Below, one piece after another: positions 7,631 to 16,660 of a DNA stretch of 64,000 nucleotides. Under the pieces are notes generated by a model that was given only the letters and a program-made list of their open reading frames with translations, did not search any database and was not told the DNA's origin. Source of the DNA: Streptomyces sp. Go-475 (lineage in GTDB: Bacteria > Actinomycetota > Actinomycetes > Streptomycetales > Streptomycetaceae). Made by a program: the position numbers and the translations under genes. The DNA is taken from positions 4,569,501 to 4,633,500 of the forward strand of contig NZ_CP026121.1 in NCBI RefSeq assembly GCF_003330845.1, in the 5' to 3' direction. The stretch's first letter is position 1. Each line of letters opens with the position of its first letter.

Positions 7631-10201
7631 TCACTCGCGGTAGGAGTCGAGGTGCCAGACGCGGGCACGGTCCAGCCTCACCGAGCCGTTCTCGGCGAAC
7701 ACCCGCACTCCCTGGCTGCCGGGGTCGGGGAAGATCTGGTCGGTGATCACCGCTTCGCCGCTGCCGCCGAAGACCTCGACGGACGACCAGTCGACGAGGA
7801 TCCGCAGCTTCACCTTGCCGTTCTTGGCCTGCAGCGGTGCTCGCTGGACGCCGGGGAAGGAGCTGTTGAAGTCCACGGCGCCGGAGCGGGTGCGGTCGAC
7901 GTACAGCTCCTGTGTCGTGGTGTCGTAGCCGATGACTGTCTCCTGGCCTCCGGCGCCGGTGCGGACCTTGAGGCCGAAGCGTTCGGCGTCCTTGAGGGAG
8001 AAGGTGGCCTCGATGTCGAGTGCCTTGCCCTCGGCCGCAGGGCCGATCAGGGGCTTCGTGGTGCTCTTGACGGTGAGGCCGGCCGCCGTCGCCGGGCGCC
8101 TCTGCCGGAGGGACTCCAGGCTGCTCACCGGCATGCTGGTCAGTCGGATGTGGCCGTCGACGGTGCGCAGGGCCATCTCCCGCGGGGCGCTCTGCGCGCC
8201 GCGCCAGGGGGAGGTGGGGACGGCTCCGCTGTAGTCCCAGTTGTTCATCCAGCCGATCATGTACCGCTTGCCGCCCGGCGCGTCCTCCCAGGACACCGCC
8301 GCGTAGTAGTCCTTGCCGTAGTCGGCCCAGTCGGCGCGCTGCACGACGGACTTGGCGGGCTTGTCGGCGGCGGTGAACCGGTCGGCCAGGATGTGGCCCC
8401 AGCCGGCGGTGTTCATGTCGACGACCTGGATCCGCGCCTTCTTGCCGGCGTAGGGGCGCAGGTCGAAGGAGGCCCAGTCGAGGGTCTCGCTGTTGGAGCC
8501 GGTGGCGCTGCGGACGACCTTGCCGTCGACGATCAGGTTGACGGACGTCTCCTGGGAGACGGGCTGGGCCTTGGTGTCGGACAGCATGATGTGGTCGACG
8601 TTGATGTGGCCCCAGCCGCCGGTGTTGTCGTCGACGATCCTGAGGTGCGCCTTCTTGCCGGTGAGGTCGCTGACGTCCCAGGAAGCCCAGTTGAGTGCCT
8701 CGGCGTCCTCTCCGGTGGCGCTGCGTACGACCTGGCCGTCGACGAGGAGTTCGAGGGCTGTGGGGTTGGCGGCACCGCTCGGGTGATGACCGCCGCCGAT
8801 GAGGAAGTTGATGTGGTTCTTGTCGATGGTGAATTCGGGTGAGGTGAGGGTGCCGGTGGTGGAGTCGCCGTTCAGGTAGGTGTTGACCAGGCCGTCGCCC
8901 AGCCAGCCGGAGACCTCTTGCTGGTGGGGGAGGGTGCCGGTGGCCGGCGCCGAGCCGAAGGCGTCTCCGGTCTTCGTCCAGTCGCCGTAGCTGCCGCCTT
9001 CGAAGTCGGCGAGGACCGTGCCCGCGGGCGGCGGTCCCTGCTCCATGACGGTTCCGGCTTGGTGCGGGTGCCGTCCGCCGCCGACCTTGAAGTTCAAGTA
9101 GGGGCTGTCGACGGTGAATTCGGGTGAGGTGAGGATTCCGGTGGTGCCGTCACCGCTGTGGAAGCTGTTGGCGAGGCCCTTGCCGTCGAAGCCCTCGACG
9201 GTCCCCTGCCCGGCCAGCGCCCCGGCGGCCGGTCCGTCGCCGAACGCGGTGCCGCTGGTCGTCCACGTGCCGAAGTCGGTGCCCTCGAAGTCCTGCACCA
9301 CCGTGCCGGTGGGCGGGGTGTAGGTGCCCTTGCCGTCGGCGGTGAACTTCTTGCCGTCGAAGTCGCCGATGAAGTACTGGGCAGCCGAACCGCCCGCGAT
9401 CCCACCGGGGTTGATGTTGACGACCAGGACCCACTTGATGTTGTTCTCGTCCCCGTCCACCGCGAGGGGGAACAGGTCGGGGCACTCCCACACGCCGCCC
9501 GTCGCGCCGGCCGGGCCGAACTCGCTGAGCAGGTCCCAGTCCTTGAGGTTCTTCGACGAGTAGAACCGCACCTTGTGCTCGGTGGACAGCGACACCGTCA
9601 TCAGCCAGCTCCTGGTCGGCGCGTACCACTGGACCTTGGGGTCGCGGAACTCCCGGGAACCGATGTCGAGGACGGGATTGCCCTGGTACTTGGTCCAGGT
9701 GCGGCCGCGGTCGGTGCTGTAGGCGAGCGACTGGGCCTGCTTGCCGCCGTCCTTGTAGGCGCTGGTGTAGATCGCCACCATGGGCGGGTTCTCCTTCGTG
9801 CCGAACCCGGTGGTGTTGTTCCAGTCGACGACCGCACTGCCGGAGAACACCATCTCCTCGTCGTCGTGCGAGAGGGCGAGCGGCAACTCCTGCCAGTGCA
9901 CGAGGTCCTTGCTCACCGCGTGCCCCCAGGACATGTCACCCCAGGAGTTGCCGTTCGGGTTGTACTGGTAGAAGAGGTGGTACTCGCCCTTGTAGTACAC
10001 GAGGCCGTTCGGGTCGTTCATCCAGTTCTTCTGCGGGGTGAAGTGGAACTGGGGCCGGTAGGTCTCGGAGTACGGCGGGTCCGGCGGGGTGTCGGCAGCG
10101 ACGGCCTGAGGAGCCAACGGGGCTGCGGACAGGGCGCAGACGGTCGCCACCGCCGCGATCATCCGTGTGCGGGCATGCCGGGATACACGTCCAGAGCTCA
10201 T
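7631..10201 (-). CDS. Secreted GH32 levanase / fructan beta-fructosidase with a nested insert
   Basis: An 856-residue exoenzyme. A signal peptide (Arg-rich start, hydrophobic core, AVAA cut near 36) precedes the five-bladed propeller. Catalytic motifs are WMNDPNG (60-66, nucleophile Asp63), FRDP (185-188) and WECPD (238-242, acid/base Glu239). Between blades four and five there is an insertion of about 310 residues made of two related modules, one nested inside the other (first half 301-384, complete inner module 396-542, second half 552-613). The propeller resumes at 'RADWADYGKDYYAAVSW', and a C-terminal beta-sandwich ends with 'SVEVFGGSGEAVITDQIFP', typical of GH32. It would release fructose from levan or inulin outside the cell. 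The ATG at 10201 follows GGAGA. Tandem LacI operators lie upstream. Confidence 0.93.
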   Translation of the reverse strand: MSSGRVSRHARTRMIAAVATVCALSAAPLAPQAVAADTPPDPPYSETYRPQFHFTPQKNWMNDPNGLVYYKGEYHLFYQYNPNGNSWGDMSWGHAVSKDLVHWQELPLALSHDDEEMVFSGSAVVDWNNTTGFGTKENPPMVAIYTSAYKDGGKQAQSLAYSTDRGRTWTKYQGNPVLDIGSREFRDPKVQWYAPTRSWLMTVSLSTEHKVRFYSSKNLKDWDLLSEFGPAGATGGVWECPDLFPLAVDGDENNIKWVLVVNINPGGIAGGSAAQYFIGDFDGKKFTADGKGTYTPPTGTVVQDFEGTDFGTWTTSGTAFGDGPAAGALAGQGTVEGFDGKGLANSFHSGDGTTGILTSPEFTVDSPYLNFKVGGGRHPHQAGTVMEQGPPPAGTVLADFEGGSYGDWTKTGDAFGSAPATGTLPHQQEVSGWLGDGLVNTYLNGDSTTGTLTSPEFTIDKNHINFLIGGGHHPSGAANPTALELLVDGQVVRSATGEDAEALNWASWDVSDLTGKKAHLRIVDDNTGGWGHINVDHIMLSDTKAQPVSQETSVNLIVDGKVVRSATGSNSETLDWASFDLRPYAGKKARIQVVDMNTAGWGHILADRFTAADKPAKSVVQRADWADYGKDYYAAVSWEDAPGGKRYMIGWMNNWDYSGAVPTSPWRGAQSAPREMALRTVDGHIRLTSMPVSSLESLRQRRPATAAGLTVKSTTKPLIGPAAEGKALDIEATFSLKDAERFGLKVRTGAGGQETVIGYDTTTQELYVDRTRSGAVDFNSSFPGVQRAPLQAKNGKVKLRILVDWSSVEVFGGSGEAVITDQIFPDPGSQGVRVFAENGSVRLDRARVWHLDSYRE

Positions 10202-10313
10202 GGTGTCTCCTGTGCTGCGGCTGTTCGCGCAGCGGAGCTCGCGGCCCGGCGCGGAACCAACCGAAGGTTGACGCCTTGCCGGTGCGCCGACGTCCACGGC
10301 GCCCGACAAGGAG

Positions 10314-10343
10314 TGTCATCGTTGACTTGTGTCAGCGATGACA
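10314..10343 (-). promoter_or_regulatory. Two tandem LacI-type operators upstream of the levanase gene
   Basis: Site 1 is TGTCATCGTTGACT (10314-10327) and site 2 is TGTCAGCGATGACA (10330-10343), 16 bp apart centre to centre. Both fit TGTCA-NCGN-TGACA with the central CG typical of LacI-family operators. The same pair with the same spacing is found at 11527-11556. The LacI gene at 14723 is the obvious candidate regulator. Confidence 0.8.
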
Positions 10344-10427
10344 CCGAGTGGCCCGATGATGGGGGCAATCCGGTCCACGCGTCAACAGTCCTGACGCCAG
10401 GTCACCTCTGGGCGGTTCGCCCGGCCG

Positions 10428-11393
10428 TCATACGCGGCCGACGGTGGCGAGTTGCTCCAACTGGCTCCGCCACGGCGGGTTGGGGCCGGCGACCGAGCAG
10501 GTCAGGGCCGCGACCTGGGCAGCGAACCGGCAGGCGTCCGCGACGTTGTCGAGGCGGAGTTCCGTCAGCCTGCCACCGAGGAGTCCGCGGGTGCCGAGGT
10601 GGTGCAGCAGCCCCGCGGTGAAGGAGTCTCCCGCCCCGACCGTGTCGACGACGGTCGTCGGCACGGCGGGCACCTCGATCCGTTCGCCGTCGAGGGAGGC
10701 CAGTACGCCGTCGGCACCGCGCGTGATCACGACGAGCCGCGCCCCGGCCCCGTGCCAGATGTCGCACGCCTGCTCGGGCGGCGTGCCCGGCAGCAGGAGT
10801 TCCAGGTCGTCCTCGCTCAGCCGCAGCACATCGGCCAGGTCGCACCAGTGCGCCAGCCGGGCACGGTAGACCTCGGGATCCACCAGCAGCGGCCGGACAT
10901 TGGGATCGATGCTGATGGTCGCCCGAGGGGCCGACGCGGCCAGGAAGTCCTCCACCACCGCCGCGCCGGGTTCCCGGACCAGGGCCAGGGAACCGGTGTG
11001 CACGCAGGCGGTATCGGACAGGTCCACCCCCGCCAGCTCCCCGGCTGTCCACTGCCAGTCGGCCGTGCTCTGCGCATGGAAGGAGAACGCGGCCTGCCCC
11101 CGCTCGTCCAACTCCGCCACGGCCAGCGTGCTGGCCTCCGCGGCCGCGACGGCGCTCGACAGGTCCACCCCGGACGACTCCAGGTGCGCCCGGAACAGGC
11201 GGCCGAACACGTCGCCGGACAGCCGTGCGAGGAAGCGCGCCGGGGTGCCGAGACGGGCCAGGGCCACGGCCGTGTTCGCAGGTCCTCCGCCGGGCAGCAC
11301 CCGCAGGCGCAGTTCGTTCGGGATGCTCGCCGGTTCGGTGAACGCGTCCGCGACGCACTCTCCCAGGACGGTGATCTGACGCGGGCTGCTCAT
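10428..11393 (-). CDS. PfkB-family sugar kinase, probable fructokinase
   Basis: A 321-residue ribokinase-fold enzyme that would phosphorylate the imported sugar, most likely fructose. The first PfkB signature is 'GGGPANTAVALARLG' near residue 37 and the second is 'DTVGAGDSFTAGLL' near 249, which carries the catalytic Asp and the anion hole. The start at 11393 ('MSSPRQITVLGE') fits the usual position of the N-terminal strand; the longer frame back to 11522 would run into the operator region. It is divergent from the ABC operon and shares an intergenic region containing tandem LacI operators. The neighbouring levanase and FrcBCA-like transporter support fructose as substrate. Confidence 0.9.
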   Translation of the reverse strand: MSSPRQITVLGECVADAFTEPASIPNELRLRVLPGGGPANTAVALARLGTPARFLARLSGDVFGRLFRAHLESSGVDLSSAVAAAEASTLAVAELDERGQAAFSFHAQSTADWQWTAGELAGVDLSDTACVHTGSLALVREPGAAVVEDFLAASAPRATISIDPNVRPLLVDPEVYRARLAHWCDLADVLRLSEDDLELLLPGTPPEQACDIWHGAGARLVVITRGADGVLASLDGERIEVPAVPTTVVDTVGAGDSFTAGLLHHLGTRGLLGGRLTELRLDNVADACRFAAQVAALTCSVAGPNPPWRSQLEQLATVGRV

Positions 11394-11526
11394 GGGCGGC
11401 TCTTCTCTGCGAACGCTCGGGCGGAAGCGGGCACGGATCGGGCATCCACCCCGGCCGTTACGGACTTGTGTCTCGTGCAAGGCATTGACGTTGCCGGAGC
11501 CGGAGTCCATCATCCTCGGCAAGCAG

Positions 11527-11556
11527 TGTCAACGATGACATAAGTCAACGCTGACA
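11527..11556. promoter_or_regulatory. Two tandem LacI-type operators between kinase and ABC operon
   Basis: TGTCAACGATGACA (11527-11540) and AGTCAACGCTGACA (11543-11556), 16 bp centre to centre, sit in the divergent region between the kinase (start 11393) and the binding-protein gene (start 11617). Sequence and spacing match the pair upstream of the levanase gene. Confidence 0.8.
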
Positions 11557-11616
11557 CCTCGGGCGGCATGCTCTGGACCCGCCCCGTGCCGCTCGCTCAT
11601 CCCTCAGGAGTCGAAC

Positions 11617-12639
11617 ATGTCTCGCACCACTCGCCTGTCCTCCTCCCTCCTCAGAGCCGCCGCTGTCGCGGGCGTCGCGGCCCTCACCCTGACGGCCTGC
11701 GGTTCCGGCTCCGGATCGGGTTCGTCCAGCACCGGTTCGGGCGACGTCAAGGTCGGTCTGATCACCAAGACGGACACCAACCCGTTCTTCGTGAAGATGA
11801 AGGAGGGCGCGGAGAAGGCGGCGAAGGCCGAGGGCGTCAAGCTCATGACCGCGGCCGGCAAGTTCGACGGGGACAACGCCGGTCAGGTCACCGCCATCGA
11901 GAACATGGTCGCCTCCGGTGTGAAGGGCATCCTGATCACCCCGAGCGACTCCAAGGCCATCGTGCCCGCGATCGAGAAGGCCAAGGCCAAGGGCGTCCTG
12001 GTCATCGCCCTGGACACCCCCACCGAGCCGCAGAGCGCGGTCGACGCCCTCTTCGCCACCGACAACGTCAAGGCCGGCGAGCTGATCGGCGAGTACGCCA
12101 AGGCCGCCATGAAGGGCAAGGCCGCGAAGATAGCCACCCTCGACCTCGCCCCGGGCGTGTCCGTCGGCGTCCAGCGGCACAACGGCTTCCTGAAGGGCTT
12201 CGGCGTCAAGGAGGGCGACTCCTCCGTCGTCTGCTCCCAGGACACCGGCGGCGACCAGGCCAAGGGCCAGACGGCGATGGAGAACTGCCTCCAGAAGGAG
12301 CCCGGCATCAACGTCGTCTACACCATCAACGAGCCTGCCGCGCTGGGTGCGTACACCGCGCTGAAGGCGAAGGGCCGGGAGAAGGACGTCCTGATCGTCT
12401 CCGTCGACGGCGGCTGCACCGGGACCCAGGCGGTCAAGGACGGCAAGATCGCCGCGACGTCGCAGCAGTACCCGCTGAAGATGGCCGCCGAGGGCGTCAA
12501 GGCCGTCGCGACGTACGCCAAGGACGGCAAGAAGGCGTCCGGTTACACCGACACCGGCGTCACGCTGATCACCGACAAGGCGCAGGACGGGGTCACGTCC
12601 AAGGACACCGCATACGGCCTGGAGAACTGCTGGGGCTGA
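11617..12639 (+). CDS. Fructose-type ABC transporter substrate-binding lipoprotein (FrcB-like)
   Basis: A 340-residue lipoprotein: Arg-containing N-terminus, hydrophobic core and lipobox LTAC with the lipidated Cys at 28, followed by a Gly/Ser linker. The mature part is a periplasmic-binding-protein class I fold ('VGLITKTDTNPFFVKMKEGA', 'GILITPSDSKAIVPAI', 'VYTINEPAALGAY', 'DVLIVSVDGG'), the group that includes ribose and fructose binders. It is the first gene of a four-gene rightward set with permease, ATPase and LacI regulator. The gap of 148 bp to the permease holds a strong hairpin, which commonly keeps the binding protein more abundant than the membrane parts. Confidence 0.9.
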   Translation: MSRTTRLSSSLLRAAAVAGVAALTLTACGSGSGSGSSSTGSGDVKVGLITKTDTNPFFVKMKEGAEKAAKAEGVKLMTAAGKFDGDNAGQVTAIENMVASGVKGILITPSDSKAIVPAIEKAKAKGVLVIALDTPTEPQSAVDALFATDNVKAGELIGEYAKAAMKGKAAKIATLDLAPGVSVGVQRHNGFLKGFGVKEGDSSVVCSQDTGGDQAKGQTAMENCLQKEPGINVVYTINEPAALGAYTALKAKGREKDVLIVSVDGGCTGTQAVKDGKIAATSQQYPLKMAAEGVKAVATYAKDGKKASGYTDTGVTLITDKAQDGVTSKDTAYGLENCWG

Positions 12640-12681
12640 GCCGCCCCCGAGGACCGGTCGACACCGCGTCAGCCCCTCAGC

Positions 12682-12722
12682 GGGGCGGCCGTCCCTCCTC
12701 CCCGACCGGGGACGGCCGCCCC
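12682..12722 (+). terminator. Intercistronic hairpin after the binding-protein gene
   Basis: A 14-bp stem (GGGGCGGCCGTCCC with GGGACGGCCGCCCC). It probably acts as a partial terminator or mRNA stabiliser giving differential expression within the operon. A second, weaker hairpin (CCTTGTCC / GGACAAGG) follows near 12734-12761. Confidence 0.65.
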
Positions 12723-12787
12723 CTCCTCGTTCCCTTGTCCTCCGACGGGGACGGACAAGGACATCTGTCTTCCGACAAGGACTTCGC

Positions 12788-13801
12788 ATGACAGCCACGA
12801 CCACGCCCCCGGACACGTCCAAGCCGTACGCCGGGCTCACCGCACCGAGCACGGCCCGCAGACTGCTCACGCAACCGACCACGGGCCCGCTGGTCGCCCT
12901 TCTCCTGGCCTGCGTCTTCTTCTCGCTCTCGACCGAGCAGTTCCTCACCGGCGGGAACTTCTCGCTGATCGTGCAGCAGGTCATGGTCGTCGGCACGCTG
13001 GCCATCGGCCAGACGCTGATCATCCTCACCGCGGGCATCGACCTGTCCTGCGGTGCCGTGATGGCGTTCGGCAGCATCGTGATCGCCAAGATGGCGGCCG
13101 AAGGCTCCCTGCCCCCGCTCGCCGCCATCGCTCTGGGCCTGGTCGTCTGCGGCGGCTTCGGCCTGCTCAACGGGGCGTTGGTGCAGAAGATCCCGCTGCC
13201 GCCGTTCATCGTCACCCTCGGCATGCTCAACGTGGCGTTCGCGCTGACCCACATCTACTCCGAGGAGCAGACGGTCACCAACCTGCCCGGCCCGCTGACC
13301 GCCCTCGGCCAGACCTTCCCGCTCGGCAAGACCGACATCACCTACGGCTCGCTGGTCACGATCGCCCTGTTCCTCCTCCTCGCCTACGCCCTGAGCAACA
13401 CCAGCTGGGGCCGCCACGTCTACGCCCTGGGCAACAGCCCGGAGGCGGCGCGGCTGAACGGCATCCGCACCTCCCGCCTGACCATCGGCGTCTACACCGT
13501 GGCCGGCGTGCTCTACGGCATCGCCGCCCTCCTTCTCATCTCCCGCACCGGAGTCGGCGACCCCCAGGCCGGTCAGACCGACAACCTCGACAGCATCACC
13601 GCCGTGGTCCTCGGCGGCACCAGCCTCTTCGGCGGACGCGGCTCGGTCCTGGGCACGTTCATCGGCGTCCTCATCGTCGGCGTCTTCCGCAACGGACTCC
13701 AGCTGATGGGTGTCGCCTCGATCTACCAGACCCTGATCACCGGTGTCCTGGTGATCCTCGCGGTGACCGTCGACCAGATCTCCCGGAGGAAGGCCCGATG
13801 A
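12788..13801 (+). CDS. Fructose-type ABC transporter permease (FrcC-like)
   Basis: A 337-residue membrane protein with 8-10 hydrophobic segments and the BPD_transp_2 pattern: 'VVGTLAIGQTLIILTAGIDLS', 'LPPFIVTLGMLNVAFALTHI', 'YALGNSPEAARLNGI' (the cytoplasmic loop that contacts the ATPase) and 'AVVLGGTSLFGGRGS'. It forms the membrane channel with the binding lipoprotein and the downstream ATPase. AAGGA lies ahead of the ATG, and the stop overlaps the ATPase start (ATGA), indicating translational coupling. Confidence 0.92.
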   Translation: MTATTTPPDTSKPYAGLTAPSTARRLLTQPTTGPLVALLLACVFFSLSTEQFLTGGNFSLIVQQVMVVGTLAIGQTLIILTAGIDLSCGAVMAFGSIVIAKMAAEGSLPPLAAIALGLVVCGGFGLLNGALVQKIPLPPFIVTLGMLNVAFALTHIYSEEQTVTNLPGPLTALGQTFPLGKTDITYGSLVTIALFLLLAYALSNTSWGRHVYALGNSPEAARLNGIRTSRLTIGVYTVAGVLYGIAALLLISRTGVGDPQAGQTDNLDSITAVVLGGTSLFGGRGSVLGTFIGVLIVGVFRNGLQLMGVASIYQTLITGVLVILAVTVDQISRRKAR

Positions 13802-14631
13802 CCACCACCACCGAGACCCCCGTCCTGCAGGCTCGCGGTCTGGTCAAGCGCTACGGCCACGTCACCGCCATCGACGGCGCCGACTTCGACCTGCTGCCCG
13901 GCGAGGTGCTCGCCGTCATCGGCGACAACGGAGCCGGAAAGACCAGCCTCATCAAGGCCCTCACCGGCGCGGTGGTGCCGGACGAGGGCGAGATACGCCT
14001 GAACGGAAAGCCGATCCAGTTCTCCGGCCCGCAGAGCGCTCGCGCGCACGGCATCGAGACGGTCTATCAGGACCTCGCCGTAGCAGCCTCCATGGACATC
14101 GCCTCGAACATGTTCCTGGGACGCGAACTGCGCCGTCCCGGCGTCCTGGGCAGCGCCTTCCGCATGCTGGACAAGAAGCGCATGCGTCAAGAGGCCGCCG
14201 AGCACATGGCCGACCTGAAGATCGGCCTGCGCTCGCTGACCCAGCCGGTCGAGACCCTCTCCGGCGGACAGCGCCAGGCCGTCGCGGTCGCCCGGGCCGT
14301 CGCCTGGGCCCGCAGCGTCGTCGTCATGGACGAACCCACCGCCGCCCTCGGCGTCAAGGAGTCCGGACAGGTCCTCGACCTCATACGCCGTGTCCGCGAC
14401 AAGGGCATGCCGGTCGTCCTGATCAGCCACAACATGCCGCACGTCTTCGAGATCGCCGACCGCATCCACGTCCACCGCCTCGGCAGGCGAGCGGCCGTGA
14501 TCAAGCCCTCGGACTACTCCATGGCGGAGGTCGTCGCCATCATGACCGGCGCGCTCACCGTCGACGAGGCCGGAGGTACCGTCGTAGCGGATTCCGACGC
14601 GGCGAAGGCCGCGGGAGTCCAGGCCAACTGA
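13798..14631 (+). CDS. Fructose-type ABC transporter ATPase (FrcA-like)
   Basis: A 277-residue single-domain ABC ATPase. Walker A 'GDNGAGKTS' is near 41-49, the signature is 'LSGGQRQA', and Walker B with the catalytic Glu is 'VVVMDEPTAALG'. The ribose-type transporters usually have two fused ATPase domains, whereas fructose FrcA has one; the single domain here therefore fits the Frc subgroup and the fructan context. It is translationally coupled to the permease by a 4-bp overlap. Confidence 0.92.
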   Translation: MTTTTETPVLQARGLVKRYGHVTAIDGADFDLLPGEVLAVIGDNGAGKTSLIKALTGAVVPDEGEIRLNGKPIQFSGPQSARAHGIETVYQDLAVAASMDIASNMFLGRELRRPGVLGSAFRMLDKKRMRQEAAEHMADLKIGLRSLTQPVETLSGGQRQAVAVARAVAWARSVVVMDEPTAALGVKESGQVLDLIRRVRDKGMPVVLISHNMPHVFEIADRIHVHRLGRRAAVIKPSDYSMAEVVAIMTGALTVDEAGGTVVADSDAAKAAGVQAN

Positions 14632-14722
14632 CGTACGACGAAACACTCACGGGTTCCGGCCGCGGGGCCGCGCACGGCGCCACCGCGGCCCGAACCTACG
14701 AGAAGGGGAGACTGTTTACTCC

Positions 14723-15754
14723 ATGGCAGCGAACCGCCGCCCCACCCTCGCAGACGTGGCACGGGAAGTGGGCGTCAGCGCGAAGACGGTCTCCCGCGTC
14801 CTCAACGAGGACGGCCCCGTCTCGGCCAAGACCAGGGAGCAGGTGCTCGCCGCCGTGGCCAGGCTCGGCTTCCAGCCGAACCTCATGGCCCGCAACATCC
14901 GCGTCGGCGGACCCGACACCACCATCGGTCTGGTCATCCCCGACCTCGGCAACCCCTTCTTCGGAGCCGTGGCCAGGAGCATCGAGGACACCGTCCGCGA
15001 CCGCGGCCTGACCCTGCTCATGGGCTCCTCCGCGGACGACCCCGACCGCGAACGCGCGTTGACGGACACGTTCCTCGCCCGCCGCATCAGCATGCTGATG
15101 GTGGCGCCGTCCGTCGGCGCCACCCACTCCCACCTCAAGACCCACCGCGCCGCGGGCCTGCCCGTCGTCTTCCTCGACCGCCCCGGCAACGGCCTGGCCA
15201 CGGACAGCGTCGTCAGCTCCAACCGCGCGGGCGCCCACGAAGGCGTCGCCCACCTGATCGCCCACGGCCACCGGCGCATCGGCTTCATCGGCGACGTTCC
15301 CACCAGGCTCTACACACGCCGCGAACGCCTGGCCGGATACCGTGCGGCCCTGGAGGAAGCCGGTCTCCCCTACGACCGCTCCCTCGTGACCAATGCTCAC
15401 GACCAGCAAGGGGCCTCCACCGCCACCGCCCAGTTGCTGAGCCTGGCCGATCCCCCCACCGCCCTGTTCGCCGGCAACAACATCGTCGCACTGGGAATCG
15501 TCACCGAACTCGCCCGCGCCGAACGGAAGGACATCGCCGTCGTCGCCTTCGACGACGTCGCGCTCGCCGAGGCGCTCGAACCGGCCCTGACCGTCGTCGC
15601 CCAGGACCCCGAGGAAATCGGCAGGGCGGCCGCGGCCGCCGCCCTGGCCCGGCTCGACGGCGACCGCTCCCGCGTCCGCACCATCACCGTCCCCACTCGA
15701 CTGATCGTGCGCGGGTCGGGGGAACAGTCCGCTCCGCGGCTGCAGGAGGCGTGA
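14723..15754 (+). CDS. LacI-family transcriptional regulator of the fructan locus
   Basis: A 343-residue repressor: an N-terminal helix-turn-helix ('TLADVAREVGVSAKTVSRVL', residues 8-27) and hinge helix ('NLMARNIRVGG'), then a periplasmic-binding-like effector domain ('TIGLVIPDLGNPFFGAVARS', 'MLMVAPS', 'VVFLDRPG', 'IGFIGDVP', 'PTALFAGNN'). It lies 91 bp after the ATPase on the same strand and is preceded by GGGGAG. Four sites of the form TGTCA-NCGN-TGACA at the levanase and kinase/ABC promoters have the central CG expected of LacI operators, so it most likely controls both, released by fructose or a phosphorylated derivative. No such site is seen directly upstream of the regulator. Confidence 0.92.
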   Translation: MAANRRPTLADVAREVGVSAKTVSRVLNEDGPVSAKTREQVLAAVARLGFQPNLMARNIRVGGPDTTIGLVIPDLGNPFFGAVARSIEDTVRDRGLTLLMGSSADDPDRERALTDTFLARRISMLMVAPSVGATHSHLKTHRAAGLPVVFLDRPGNGLATDSVVSSNRAGAHEGVAHLIAHGHRRIGFIGDVPTRLYTRRERLAGYRAALEEAGLPYDRSLVTNAHDQQGASTATAQLLSLADPPTALFAGNNIVALGIVTELARAERKDIAVVAFDDVALAEALEPALTVVAQDPEEIGRAAAAAALARLDGDRSRVRTITVPTRLIVRGSGEQSAPRLQEA

Positions 15755-15783
15755 CAGCGGAGGCGGTCGCGACGCCTCGAAAG

Positions 15784-15859
15784 GGCCCAGGTCGTTGACC
15801 TGGTCCTTCTTCATGGAGCGGGTGACGAGAACCGAACTCGCGCTCTCAGCTTGGGAAGC
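15784..15859 (-). repeat. tRNA-Gly 3'-end relic with terminator (old att site)
   Basis: A terminator-like hairpin (15784-15806, GGCCCAGGTC-GTT-GACCTGGTCC) is followed by 46 bp (15814-15859) that match the 3' part of the tRNA-Gly gene at 54015 with one mismatch, ending at the anticodon stem. The 5' half of the tRNA is absent. This is what an element integrating at the tRNA 3' end leaves behind. It is the third such copy in the window, after 38138 and 54015. Confidence 0.8.
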
Positions 15860-16660
15860 GACGGCGCTCGGGTGGGCGTTATGGCTCTTCGCGGGGCGTC
15901 GGAGATGCTCGATGGGCCACCATCACGTTGCCGGTGCAGGCCCGTTCCCGGTCGGCCGCATCCACCTCGGTGATCTCGGAGAGGCCGATCGAGCCACCGG
16001 GTGCCTGGCGCCGATCCGGTGGCCGAACCGGGCCAGACACCGCTCCTTGCCGTCGCGGCGGTCTCCGACGGTGGGCCGGCCGCGTGGCCGCCCGCCAAAC
16101 CGGACGTGACGGTTTCCGTCATCCAGCTCTCCCTGATCAGGGCGTGAACGACCCGGCCGACTGCGTGCCGTGGACGCGGTCACGGCAGGCGTCGCGGGCC
16201 GCGACGGTCCCGCCGCAGCAACCCAGCATGACCCGCGCCCCGAGCCGAACCGCCGTGGGCTGTCCGACTCCGCGGAATCGGTGGACCGGATTACCTCCAG
16301 CGTCTGCATTCTGCGATGCTTAGCATTCGATCACTCAACGCATGGCTACCGGCGAGTCTGGTGAGCAATTCCCGGCCGGTCGAGCCCTTCTGCTGGTTAT
16401 ACGTGCCCGATGTGATCGTTACGTTGTCGACCTCCCATATCCAATTCGTTGTCAGCCTTGCTAGATTGACACCCGCCTCTCCGCAGCGAAGGCGGGCAGA
16501 TCCCGCTGTGTCACGGAGGCAGAAATCCCCCTGTGCCTTCACCAAGGCCTTCTTCGCGTGCCCGAAAACCCCTGCGGCTGAGTTCCCCTGCTTACAGTCA
16601 CGTCTCAGGCCAATGCCTTTCGGTACCCAATCCCCCCAGCAACTGGAAAGCACGTAAACA
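15860..16660. other. Long intergenic region without a supported gene
   Basis: 800 bp follow the tRNA relic. The first ~430 bp are GC-rich with only fragmentary frames; from about 16290 to 16660 the base composition drops noticeably, and this part probably contains the promoter and leader of the SGNH hydrolase gene. No RNA gene or complete protein is recognisable. Confidence 0.5.

Noticed and set aside
7631..10309. Longer start (10309) for the levanase
   Set aside because: It would remove the signal peptide from the N-terminus and pass close to the operators; the ATG at 10201 has GGAGA and opens directly into the signal peptide.
15923..16310. Possible insertion-sequence transposase remnant on the minus strand
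   Set aside because: A few residues recall transposase segments, but no DDE motif, terminal repeats or target duplication could be found.
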